Below are positions 1 through 13,000 of a stretch of 64,000 nt of DNA, one piece after another. The position numbers and the translations under genes were made by a program. How positions within the stretch are numbered: position 1 is the stretch's first letter; the number at the start of each line of letters is the position of its first letter. The notes under the pieces were generated by a model, which did no database searches, was not told where the DNA came from, and saw only the letters and a program-made list of their open reading frames with translations. The DNA comes from Limnephilus marmoratus (lineage: Eukaryota > Arthropoda > Insecta > Trichoptera > Limnephilidae). Where the stretch lies: positions 38,529,571 to 38,593,570 of the forward strand of contig OU862927.1 of assembly GCA_917880885.1 (NCBI GenBank), read 5' to 3'.

Positions 1-289
1 ATATTTCAGCATTAAAATAAGGTTTTACGGGCAGTAAAACGGTTATTTCATTTCAACAACAAAAATGATAAACTGTGGTTTCATGAACACAATAAAGTTT
101 CATAGATGGCGCTACAAATTAAACCTCACTACAGACTTTCATTTTTCATTCCAATTTCATCTTTCATTCCAAATGCCTCGTTCAGACGGTTCAGTTTTAG
201 TTGATGAACTTTTATTGAAGGACAAAAATTGAACAAGATTTCTTTCATATGTAGATGAAACTTTCGTACTTAAATCGTGCTTAACCCAC
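1..289. other. intergenic or intronic DNA, nothing recognised
   Basis: AT-rich sequence with short repeats of TTTCATTCC type. I searched the minus strand here for the terminal exon of the odorant receptor (a short segment after the last transmembrane helix) and found no convincing splice acceptor plus short open frame. Confidence 0.4.
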
Positions 290-556
290 CTTTATTGGAT
301 AACCAACACCTCTGCCATAGGTCACCCCAAGTGGTTAGCTACGTTTGGTGATTTAGCAGGGGTGCCCGGGTTCACGGGATGAGGTTTGTCTAGGTCTTGG
401 AGGCGGATGACCAGGACATACTAAACCCCAGATTCCTACCCACCCCTTCAACCCTTTTTCTTCCCAGAACTCTCCTCTCCTTCCTTTCCTTAAAAAAACC
501 CTCTACACACCATCCCCAAAGATGACATAGGCCCTGAGGGAAATTATTTCCCAAAA
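290..556 (+). repeat. SINE-B copy
   Basis: Member of a family seen about ten times in the window. This copy runs from the TTTATTGGATAACC segment through the GGTCACCCCAAGTGGTT and GTCTAGGTCTTGGAGG segments to CCCTGAGGGAAATTATTT. It lacks the usual end GTGTGGAGCTCATGTAAAA. It lies on the 3' side of the last visible receptor exon. Confidence 0.75.
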
Positions 557-892
557 CACGTAATAGCGTTATACTTTCATAAGACCAAAAACGTCCCAGA
601 GCGACCTTACATTTTAAAGCTATATATCTATCTCTCTTACTCTCATGCAAACATATGTATTTTTCTTTTAACCCGAAAGAGAACGAAATAATGCTTCTTA
701 TTGTCTTTGAAATATGAAAGCTATCTTGCACAGATATTTTACAATCTCGATCCAAAGTGACAGTTTGACTGGCTTACGCGAGAAACCGAGGCTTCCGGAT
801 TTGGAGGTGCGAATATATTGAACCAAGCAGACGGGTTAATAAATCAAAAATGTGCTTCCTCCAATAATCATAAAAAAAAAACAGCAACTCAC

Positions 893-1048
893 CCCTATCA
901 TATTTTCCAAGTTGAGAATGTAGAAACTACCCCCGGTGAAGGACACCGGCCTGGAAGCCCTCAAGATGAGGGGGACTAGATTCTTATAGGTCTTCCGATC
1001 CATGACGTGCCAGGGTCCGCTGCAGGCAGCTTGTGCCACTATTGCACT
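893..1048 (-). CDS. odorant receptor exon 7 (start of the C-terminal region)
   Basis: Acceptor TAATTTCAG/AGT and donor ATAGGG/GTGAGT, phase 0. Encodes PWHVMDRKTYKNLVPLILRA then SRPVSFTGGSFYILNLENM, matching the conserved C-terminal region of the family. The final 20 or so residues (rest of helix 7) must be on another exon, not seen in the 892 bases to the left. Confidence 0.9.
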
Positions 1049-4000
1049 CTGAAATTAATACGAGTATTATACAATAATTGCGAGGAATTCTGACTTACAT
1101 AGGTACAAGATTCTTTCCACGTTTACACACCAAAATGCATTTCTATAGTTACAGGTTTTAAATCTCGTAGAAATAGGTCATTTAGAAGCGTTCAATATCA
1201 TTTTTGCAACAGACGACGTCACGTAGTTGTCATTCTTATCCGAAAGCGTCCCGCCAAATTACGAATCCAGTGCTGTCTCTAAGTAAACTTAACTATTTAA
1301 AGTAAACTTCACTATTTGTTTCCAGCTCAGGTATGGGGGGCTCCATCGAAGCCAGAGTAAAGTTAGCCTCCCAAAAACTGGGCTTACTGTACAGGGCCCG
1401 CAGATACTTTAATAGTACACAACTGCTAACCCTGTACAAATCACAAGTGCGCCCCACGGTTGAATTTGGCAGCCACCTCTGGTCTGGTGCTCCAAAATAC
1501 CTGAAAAATACCCTCGACTCTGTGCAGAAACGGGCGGTCCGTTTGATAGATTCTCCCATCTTAACAGGCGGATTGCAATCTTTAGAGCACAGGCGTCGGG
1601 TGGGAATGTTATCCTTGTTCTACCGGTATTACAATGGAAGATGCTCCGAGGAACTAGCATCATTGATCCCTTCGGCACCGGTGCATAGTCGGGAAACACG
1701 CCAAATGCGTGCCCAACGTTTATACACGGTTGACATTTGTCACATGAGAACGTGTCGTTTCTTCGACTCGTTCTTGTGTTCAACAGCTCGGCTGTGGAAT
1801 GATTTGCCGGCCTCTGTGTTTCCTCCTTCCTACAACATGGGTGTCTTCAAGACCAATGTTCATTCCTTAGACCAATGTTAAAAGTCTAATCACTCTGTTT
1901 ATTTTATATGGTAAAAACAAACATCAGCAGTAACAACGGGTATTAACAACAATCGCCGCAATTGCAAACAACTATTGTTGCTCGATAACACTGATCACGT
2001 TACATTGGAGGGGTCCCACTACATTCCCAATATATTATAAATTCCGTTATAAAGAAATTTATGTTTTCCTCCTTCATCGCACACGTCAAGACTCTATTTT
2101 GTATTGAAGCTATATTTATTTGAACGACTCTAGACCCTCCAATGTCCATGCATACGGGGTTGGCAAGCAGTATGCAAGTACTTACATTAACATAATATAA
2201 ACGTGAATAAATGTGGCAGACCGTGGAATAATTCTGATCACGTGACAGTCGACAATCAATCGCGCGCTAGAGCCTGTACTGTACTACCACAGTTGTTGGT
2301 TTTGGATGGGTTGTATAATATGACAAAATCTAAGCCAGAGTTTAGGATAAATTGGATCTAGATATTAATTAAACATTACTTACCCTCATTCTTACTTCGT
2401 TTCCGAAATAACAAAGCAAAAACAAATCCCAGAAAGTCAATGTTCCATATTCCAGAATTGTTATCTGAAAACTCTACAAAAACAGCATGAAAAATGAGTC
2501 ATCTTAAAACGGTACATATTTTTCCATATATTTTGCTTAATAAATGTTTTTACTTCACCATTAATTAATATTTTGTCGTGTGGCTTGTTAGTTTAAAGTT
2601 TAGTCACAAAGCGTACACCACTTAAAATTCCGATATTATTTGTATAAGTTTTACAATGTGTTGTAACTAATAACCTTCTCTCGTGCACCCCTGCTAAGAT
2701 ACAAAATGTAGTGAACTACTTGGGGTGACTTATGGGCAGAGGTATTAATTATCCTATGAATGGTTTCTGTGGCGGCGGTATATTATAGTATACGTAGATT
2801 TGTGTAGGATTTTATCGCATTTTTACTTACCACACTAAATGAATACATCACAAAGCAGGCAAGTAGAGTAATCTCGAACATCTTGACCATGGATATGGGG
2901 CTGCAGAATTTTTCAAAGCTCTGACAGTAGTCCAAGATCTCCTGGTGGTGATGCACGCAGTCCTCTATCACTTCCGTCACTTCCATTCTGTACTCCTCGT
3001 ATGCATCTGGTGGTTAAAATTATAACTACGAGTATAATTCAACTCATGTGATAAACCATCGACAAATTTTGATTGACTTTTTTATTGGAATGAAATGGTT
3101 TTTAAATGTCATAATTATTAAGTTTGAAGGTATTTTGGCTGCTTCGCGTTTCATTCTTCTTTAGCCTACTGCATGTTAAAATGCATTATTTTCCATTGTC
3201 CGTTGCATATTTCATTTCCGTACTGAAATATTTGTTTCGCCTTGTTTTCTAATTTAAAATGAAATTTATCTATTAATCTACCGTAGACTTTCAAAATCGA
3301 ATATTTTTAATGTCTTCACTTACCAGTTCCATCATTCATGGTGACATCACTTCTTTCTTCCTTGAAAGACACCCTTCTACGTATCCTTGTATCAACATTA
3401 CCCTTTCTCTTACTCAATTCAACTTTATGATCACTTTTAACCACATCAGCATCGTCTATGGAAGGGTCCAAGAATTTCTGCATTGTCATCTCGAGCCTGG
3501 GGTCGAGGATCTTTGGTTTTCCCCTTATGTACTGTTTATACTCATCTTCTGGAAGAGTGCATCGGTTCGCACCCTCTAGAGAATAGCCTGCCAGTTCAAT
3601 CAGGGATGAAGTGGGATATCCCCTGCGACGAAGGGCCGTGTAACGGATATTACGAAGGCTGCAGCAAAGAATGTCGAATTGTCCACAGATGAGAACGCAT
3701 TCGGACAGGAAAAGTATACCTGAAATGATTGTTTGTTATCATTTTTTGTTTAATATGCCCCAATTTGAATATAATAACCTCGGTACACATGTTTCATTCC
3801 TAAAATAGTCAATACCTCCCTAACCACAAAGCAAATAATAAAGTTTCGTGTAAATTTAAAGTAACATCGGGAGTGCCTCAAGGCTCTTATCTGGGCCCGA
3901 TTCTCTTCATTATATGTATAAATGATTTATCTTTGTGTTTCTATAATGTCAAATGAATTCTATTTGCAGTTGATCTAAAGTTGATCTAAAGCTATTCAAA

Positions 4001-7000
4001 ATTATTAAATGTTTAAATGATGTACTTTTCCTTCAGCAAAATAAAGATAGACTTACTAGCTGGTGTGAAATTAATAAATTATTCCTAAACATGAAAAATG
4101 TTTCCACTTGTGTTTTTACCATTCACGGAATCCAATATCCAGAGTGCGTTAAATTAATAATAACGAAATTGTATTAGTACCATTTATTAAAGAAATTAGT
4201 AGTATAGTATCGTATTGTGAAAACGACGAGGTACAGGGAAGTCAATCCCTTTGTCTCGCGAACTGTGGTTTGTGGTCACCTGAAGGATGGTTTTTTTCTA
4301 CCCGATGTGTGGGCTGCCTTTGGCAACATGAAGGGCTTATAAGTTATTTAATACTAGATTTTTTATAAGTATTTTAATTTTTGGTTTGGTTTTTTTTTAA
4401 TTATTTTTTTGACGTTAGGTATTTAATATTTTGTTTATGTTTATGTCATGCAAATTTCAGGTTTTGTAATACGTAACACAAGGGCTTTTCATAACGTTAG
4501 AAACTGCTTTAGTGCGAGATCTTGTGAGATCGCAGCTAGAATATGCATCTCATGTATGGTCTCCTATTTATACTTGTAACTTACACCACTTGTAGAAAGT
4601 ACAAAGGAAGTTTCTTAGATATTCGTGTGTTCAATACAAATTGAGACAACCTGTAATTGATAGCCACAGTTCATTAATTTCTAAACTAAAACTAACGATA
4701 TTTTCTACGCTTTCTATTAATGAAATTCTTATAGTTTTTAAATTATTGAAAAACTCTTGGACTACCCTCAAATATTATAATTTATGAATATCAGTGCCCC
4801 TGTTAAATCTTCTCGGCCATCTTTTTCACCGAGACAACATAGCACTAACTATATATACCATATAATTCATCAGACTTTTCGATATTTTCAAAACCTCTCC
4901 GTCCTGCACCAAAGCAAAAATATTTAGTTGTGAATGTGACTGATTTTTTGTCTATTATGTTTGTAAAATGATAAGTATATTTTTTGCATTGTTGTGTATT
5001 TTATGTACGAACAGATATGTTTGTAAATATTCGACATAATATATGTTATGTCTGCAAAAGCTCTGCGGGTGTTTAATAAATAAAATAAAAAACAACAAAA
5101 TAGTGAAATATTTACAATACAAGACTAAGGAGCTTTTTCAGAAAGAATAAATTACCAAAATTCGCATACACCATTGCTGTCATTATCTGCCCAAAGAACT
5201 GAAAGAAGTAGGCGATCTCATAGTACGGTGTATTCTGGACATCCAAGGGGTACCATAGTTTCAGAGGAAGCACTCTGACGCCATCCACGGCTAAAAACAA
5301 GCGCATTCGTAAAGATTAAAATACAATCCAACAAAAATAATGAGATAGGTTGTGGTAGTCAGATCATGATCGTGGCTTCGTATTTGGCTGAAGATTTATG
5401 CTGACTAGCAGAATTACATATTGTGTCTGACGTTCTAGTCCAAACTCCATTCATCAGCGATCTCGTGAAATTTCTTCATCCAGACCGTCGTTGGTCATCG
5501 CCCAATTAAATCTACAGTAATGTAGTGGACATTGACTTCTTGAGTTTGATGGATTCCGTTCAGCTCCTTATAAGTATAGCAATAGTGCATGTGCGCCGAT
5601 ACTCATTTATTGCCCTCCTCATATCTAAATCTAAGCATACATTATATTTCTCGTAGTTACTATCTGTAACGTATTGAAAGAGGTTCTAAGTGATGCCCAC
5701 AGATGCCAGCAGGGAGAGTTCTTCTGCCGATTGCCGACAGGGGTGCCCAAATAGGCAGTGGCCATCGAAAGTGGTTCTGGTCAGCCTACCGCTCAGATTC
5801 AATTAGCCGCTGGTATAGACACATCGTGTGACTTGTAACATAATTATTGTAAACACGTAAACTCATAATAAACCAGTTTCATTTCAAGAACCTATTGTTC
5901 TTGAGAAGTACCCCCACAGAACTAATAATGTTTGAATGTGAATAATACCAAACATTACGCTATCCGATTTGGCCCGAACAATATTATGGTTACTCGTCCT
6001 TTTTTTGATAACATTTATAAAACTGAACAAAATACCCAAGAAGTTCGATCAATACCAACTTTTTTCGAACTTTCGACTCCTACAAGGGGTTTTTACAAGT
6101 TTTCGTCAGTATCCGTTGGATTGACGATGAAAAAGGGACATGTTTAACTTTGGTACCGATTTTCATACAGTTTAATATGGCAGACATTATTGGACATCAG
6201 TTTACGAAACTATCTTATGCGAAAAATTTCCTGTTTATTTCATTTTATATTAAAAATTAGATAAAAAGCTTACATTATATGCTTATTACTGCAGAGGTAA
6301 CTGACAGATGCTTTTTTGAGATCTGTGGTTATATTTAAGGTGTTACTGTTTTATCCAATCGGCTACGACAGTTTGTTTTGAGTGGATCTTGAGATAAATG
6401 CTCCTTTCTCACAACAAAACACTTTTAATCAGGAACGCGTATGTCGAACAGTAAGGAGGCTAACGTCCAATCTAGTATGCCCCACTCGCTTCTGAACTGG
6501 AGAGGCTAACCTATATATTAGAGACATCTTTTGGAGGACTGCTAGCACTATTGCTATTTAACGCCTTGATCAAAAAGTTTTAAGACTTTAGTCATAAAAT
6601 CTAAAATACAAGTTTGTGCATCAAAATCGATGTGGTTCCCTTCAAAGTACTCCCCGTCAACTGCAACGCACCTACGCCAGCACTTGATCTACTAATCCTC
6701 TAAATACCGCCGGTACTTAATTTTCAGTATGTCCATAAGAGACTTTCGAGTGCTGGACGCGTTTTGCGAAACGGTTTTTTAAGTCGGTTGAACAGGAAAA
6801 AGTCGCAGAGAGCCAAATCAGATGAATTCGATGTCTGCTGGATAGTATTCATGTTGTTTTTGGTCAAAAACTAATGATCAAGGATCGCATTGTGCGATGG
6901 TGCGTTATTGTGGTGCAAAATTGATGCCATTTTCAGACTTATAATCGAAAAAAGCACGTAGGTAGATATATTATTATTTATTAGAGATAATATATTACAA

Positions 7001-10000
7001 AATTATTACATAAAATTTATAATACATTACTCCCAATGAGTTTAATAAAACTCATTTCGGGAAGGACAATATTATACATCTAAAGGAAAATTATTTTTAC
7101 ATAAGAACACGGAAATCAATGAACAATACATAGATTTTTAAATGGACTAGACACACTTGATACAGGTAATTGAAGAATATATAAGAGTTACAAAGGAAGA
7201 CAGATAACTTCGTCACTGGTTAATAAAGTTACTGAGAAAATATCCTTTTAGAGCCTTTGCCAATATTTTTTTGTTTGATTGTGGTAGTTTTAGGACATTA
7301 GGTAATGCGTTGTATTGCGTATGCGCGATGTATTGTAAGGAGTTAATTCCAAATTTAGTTGTGTGTGTAGATGACGATAGGTGTATTTGATTTTGTGATC
7401 GTGTTTTGTGCTGGTGTATATCGGAATTAAAGGCTGGTTTAGTGTTGGTGTGTGACGAGTGTTGAATTATTTGTAGGATGGCAGTGGTGATGCTATATTT
7501 TGGCAGAATGGTAAAGGGAAGAATTTGTGTCAGTGAGTATATGTCTTTGACATGCGTATCCCATGGTAGATGGTATATATTTCTTATGGCTCTATTTTGG
7601 ATTACTTGTATTTCAGATATTTGTTTCTTAGTAATGGTGCCCCAGATACTAACCAGATAACTTAGGTGAGAGTGGATCAGAGCATAATATGTGGCACGCA
7701 GTAAAGCTGTGGGGAGCACATCTTGAAGTCGATAGAGTACACCAGTTATCGGGGAAATTTTGGATTTAACATATTCAACATGGGAGTTCCACGATAGGTT
7801 AGAATCTATGAATAACCCTAAATATTTCGTTACTTGTACATTTTGGAGCTTTTCATTTCCAAGAGTAATATTCATTGTCATGTAATCTTTTTTCCCGAAA
7901 GTGAGGTAGTGAGTTTTTTTGACATTGAGGCTTAATTTATTTATCCGCAACCATTTAGCTAGCTTTGCGAGATCTTTATTCATTAGAGATTCAAGTTCCC
8001 TCAGATTTTTACAACGATAATAGATCACAGTATCATCAACGTAAAGTTGGAGTTTTCCCAAGATGCCGCATTTAGTTATATCATTGATGTATAGTAAGAA
8101 AAGTAGGGGTCCTAGAATCGAGCCCTGTGGCACTCCACATGTGATTTTTCCAAAGCCGCTTAGGTTCCCTTCGATGTCGACAAGGCAATATCTATCAGAT
8201 AGGTAGCTTCGGAGGAGCTTTAAAGATTTTCCGACTATACCCAAATGTTCCATTTTTTGTAGGAGTATTTCATGATCTACTGTATCAAAGGCTTTTTTTA
8301 GATCTATAAAAATAGCTGCTACATATTCGCCCTGGTCTATGTACTGCTGAATGTTCGAGATGAAATCGAAGGTGGCACATTGGGTACTGGAGTTTTTTCG
8401 AAAGCCATATTGCTGTGGTGTTAGGATATTGTTGTTAGAGATGTATTTTAGAAGTCTATCCTTGATAATAGTCTCGAACACCTTTGAAAATACTGATAAA
8501 ACCGATATTGGGCGATAGTTAGAAATACATTTTTTGCAGCCTTCTTTATAAATTGGTATAATTTTTGCTAGCTTTAATTGATTTGGGAATACTCCCGAGC
8601 CTATAGAGGAATTGATAAGTTGCGCTAGGTGCTCAGCTAGTTCTTCTTTACAGGTTTTCAGGATGTACGGGGTTACTCCATCGATACCTGCCGCTGCATT
8701 CGACCTAAGTTTCGAGATGATCCTTAATACCTCAGCCTTATTTGTCCTAGCCATATATAAGGATTGACTTGCCTTTGGTTCTACATATATAGTATTACAG
8801 TCATCCGGGAATGATGGAATGGCAGCTGCTAACTTTTCTCCAACTGATAAGAAAAATTCATTAAATGCTGAAGCTATTTCACTGGGTCCCCTAAGCTCAC
8901 AATTATTTACGATGAGAGATTCGATGGTGTTGGAGGGTTTATGTGCACGGTTAGATAAAATTGAGTTAATGGTTTTCCAAGTTTTACAAGGGTTATTCAG
9001 GTTTTGTTGAAGGCTATTGGCATAATATTTGTTTTTCAAACTTCTCCTATAATTAGTTATTAAGTTTCTCAGTTTATTTTTATGGACTACAAGAGACATA
9101 TTTCCTGGGTCTTGTTTCCACTGCTTGTGAAGCTGGTTTCTCTCTTTGATCAGCGAATTTAGTTTAGAATCGAACCACGGTGTATTTAATTGTTGTCGAT
9201 TAGCTATTTTCACTTTAGGTGTCGTTTTACCTGCTTCTATTGCATTTTTGACATAATCGTTAAAATCTTTATAACTGTCTTCTTGTTTGGTTGAGTTGAT
9301 GGTAAATTTGTTAGCTGCAAGATAAGATTTTACTGCCATATTGTTGATGATAGGTTTTGTAAGGCGTGGCTTGTTCCTATTATTAGACCATTTTTTTAGG
9401 TTATTCTTGAAATCAATAATAAGAATGTTATGGTCACTAAGTGAGTCATCTATGTTCGATATGGTAATTGGAATGTTTAGTCTATTTGATATGATGTGAT
9501 CTATGAGGGTGCTGCTTGTGTTAGTGACTCTAGTGGGAAATGATTTGTTTTGTATTGAGAAATTGTATGTTTCTAAGGTGTTGAGGTAATTTAAAGAAGA
9601 GGATGTGTTTATGGTAGTGTCAATATTAAAGTCTCCGAGTATTAATGTATCTTGTCTGCTTTTGTCTAGTATTTTTTCCAAATGTGTCAGGAAATCGTGT
9701 ATATTAGGGTTGGGTTTCCGATAGATGGCATAAATGTTAACCGGTTTCCTATCCTTGCTACATACACTTATACCTAAAAATGAATTTTCGTTGGAAAATT
9801 TATCAATGATGGAGAACTTCATAGAATCCAGTACATATATGGCTACACCACCTCCTGCCTCCTTGGGGCGAGAGGCAAACGCACAATTGTAGCCTTTTAA
9901 TCCAAAAAACTTTTCTTCTCCAACATCAAGCCATGTTTCAGTGATGACAAGGACATGAACAATATCGCGTAATCCTCTGAGTTTTTCTTCAATTTCATCA

Positions 10001-13000
10001 AGTTTGTTCCGGATGCTTCTCGCGTTCATGTACATTATTCGAAGACAGCTATTCACAGGAGTATACTCATCGATAGTTAAGCACTTGCGTTCGTGTCTAT
10101 TACACTCCATAGTCTATTGTAGCTAGGTCCTTTTTTAGTGCAGCTTTGTAGGCAGGGCAGTTGTCCCTGTCTCCAGTCGAATGCGCAGCGGGCTTTCCAA
10201 ATCTAGTGCACGTAGCGCAGACTGGTTTGGCCGCAGTATTAGGACAGGATTCAGTAGCATGGTTCTCTTCAGCACAGTGTCCACATCTAAGAGTGTCTCT
10301 GCAGTATTTGTAAGAGTGTCCAATCCAATATAGGTACTCAATACAGCGTAACTTTTACAAACATCAAGCTATGACACTGAAATTTGGAGGGAAGTGTCAA
10401 TGTCAGATGTGGTAACCTAAAAAAAAAAATAATTCCAATCGGGTGACTGATTGTGTCACGCGGTGGCCGGTCCAAAAACTGTTTGATCGAGCGGTATGCT
10501 AGTTAGTTCGAACTATCACACTTATTCATTTAAAATCCTGATATACGAGTACCTGGTGTAAAAATAGGCAGCACCGCCCAGTGGAGAGCCCCTGTGATGC
10601 AGGCCCCGGTGAAGATAAAGCTCAGAGAACGGGCCCATTGGAAGGAAGCCGTCATGTTCAGCACCGTAAGGCCGTGCGCGGACCGGAACCGGAAGGTGTT
10701 GTTGAGTCTCTCCAGGAGGTCAAGCAGATCTTTCCAATAGCACTGAAGAAGAACGGAAAATAAATAATGTACGTAGGATAAAGTAATACAATTCAACATT
10801 ATGGTCACCATACTACAAAATCCAATTTTAATCATTAGAAAAGGCACAAAAAATCCTTTAGTACATCAATATTAAAGTGAAAATTCTAATCGAATTTATT
10901 TATTACGATAACTTACGTATATCCCGAAACTACACTTCTTAAACTATCAGATAGAAGAGTGTTAACTGATATGTCATTTTTATTCAAAATTATTAAATCT
11001 TTAAGTGACAGCCCTGAATTTTTGGAACTAATTTGCATTAATATACCTGCCAGGAAAACTCGAAGCAAAGAAACATTTAAATATAACAATAAACGTAATA
11101 CTAATTACTCTGTTTATAGGCCACTTGTACCACATTTTTTCCGGTTTAGGCAAATATTCTAAGACATTCCGTTTTTTTTAACGATTTTTGATACCCTGGC
11201 GATTTTTTGAAAATATCAATCCGAAAAAGCGGACCATTTTTTATAAATCGGAAAGATAGGACATAATGTTATGGGTACGAAAAATCAATAGTTACATAGC
11301 CGAAAAATGATATTTAAAAAAAAAATTGTAATAGGTGGCAAGCGAGCTGTTTGAAAACTGAATGTACTGGGTAGGGTTGCCATACGTCCGGAATTTTCCG
11401 GACAAGTCCGGAAATATAGTTCTTTGTCCGGAATGCGGGGGGAATTCTAAACAGTCCGGAATTTCTACACTTAAGTGGAGATTGATATAAAAAATGAAAT
11501 AAAGCAAATTATTTTTATTTCGAATCAAAGTAAAAACATCACTTCTGATATTTAATGCTCCCAGAAATATTGTTCAACACTTCCGAATCTTTAATAATAG
11601 TTTTGTAGAACATTTCGCAAGTCATATTTTTTAAATTATACTGTGTTTAGAGAATTGACTTGACAGACTCTACAGAAAGGCTGTTCCTTTCTTTTGACAA
11701 TTGTGTTCCCATTAAAGAAAAGACCCTTTCAACATTGGCACTTTGTGCCTGCATCGCAAATATATATCTTTGTTAATTCCGTAACATTTCCGGGTCCGTC
11801 CGTCCGCCCCCCCCCCCCGCCGACGCGGGTTTTGACATGCCACGGTGCATAACGACATTCATTCATTAATATTATATTTACAATAAAGTCCGGAATTTTT
11901 ATAAAATGTCCGGAATTTTCTCCGAGATTTTGATTTTTTGATCTGGGAACCCTGACTGGGACTGAATACATGGAAAGCGGAAGGGGGGTTAACGGGACCG
12001 GGGAGCGGGAGAGGGGAGAGGGAAAGACAGGAAGGTGGAGGGGAAACACGGGAGGGGAAGGGGACGCGGGATGGGAATGGGTGCTCACGGGAAAGGATAT
12101 GCAAGGAGAAACAATTTATTTCTTTGAATATGGCATCGCAACGCATGCCGGGAACCAGTTAGTAATGTATAAACAATGAATACTTATTGAAAAAAACATG
12201 CAAATATTAAATAAAACACAAAAATAAGGTCGAAGGAATGATATACGAGTACGTAGGGAGACCGAAATTGCGCCAAAGAACTAGTTTTGAAGTAACACTT
12301 ATTTTGTGGTTTAAATTTAACAAGATTTTATTCGAATGAACCATTAAGGACAATGATTATAGCGGTTATGTTTAGTGCTATAAGTGGGTAAAGATGACTT
12401 TACCATCTCGTGTTATTTATTTAGGTACTTAAATAGTAATTATAAACCTAATGGGTTTCCTGTGAAACCTTGAGAATGTAAATGTACGAATCTAGGACAA
12501 AGTGATGACACCGCTCACTATTTTTCGACTGGTGGCTAAATTAGTTTTTCTAATATTAGTTCAATATTTGGTCCATTATAAAATACTGATTTCGGTTCGA
12601 ATTTGTCTATATCTCTGGTTCAATGATCTTTAGAACCTTCAATTTGAAGTTTGAACTGAAAAATTAGAAGTGTAAAATTCAGATAAGCGATCGTCGTCAA
12701 ATTTGTAACAGATTTGTTGAGAATTCAGGCGATCAGTGGCTTTCCACGGGTCAGCTCTAGGTAAAAAGTGAACTTGACAACGGAAACAAAATACCAGGAG
12801 CACAGAAATTAATATCATTGGGTAATTTACGTTAATTTCCGCGGTGGCACTATTACACAATTGAGCCCTTTCCCGGAAAAATGTAGTATCCAACAACATT
12901 CTTGTTCCGAGAAAATGGAAAAAACGAAACCAGTTATGTTTCATAACATTTAACGGTCTTCTAACATAAATGAACACATGTCATTGATGTATTTGACATT

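Larger units (their letters stand above)
6958..10345 (-). mobile_element. non-LTR retrotransposon with intact ORF2, 5'-truncated
   Basis: LINE in a receptor intron. It contains the end of ORF1 (zinc knuckles), a full ORF2 with endonuclease and reverse transcriptase, about 250 bp of 3' UTR and an AT-rich tail near 6960. The 5' end is cut inside ORF1 near 10345. Its orientation matches the host gene, so it would be part of the receptor pre-mRNA. The order EN-RT without a visible RNase H suits the jockey/CR1 group. Confidence 0.85.

Noticed and set aside
390..755. Open frame of 121 codons on the minus strand near the receptor 3' end
   Set aside because: It runs through a SINE-B copy and shows no receptor C-terminal pattern or splice signals, so it is not the missing terminal exon.
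3310..3692. Plus-strand open frames over receptor exon 4
   Set aside because: They are antisense readings of a well-supported exon on the minus strand.
5640..5930. Solo LTR
   Set aside because: It has an AATAAA-type signal and LTR-like composition, but no TG...CA ends with matching flanking duplications could be found.
11729..12179. Proline- or glycine-rich protein frames over the purine tract
   Set aside because: They arise from low-complexity GGGA/GGAA sequence read in several frames at once.
12639..12977. Open frame of 112 codons on the minus strand
   Set aside because: Has a hydrophobic stretch but no recognisable motif, sits in a receptor intron and lacks matching splice sites; probably chance.
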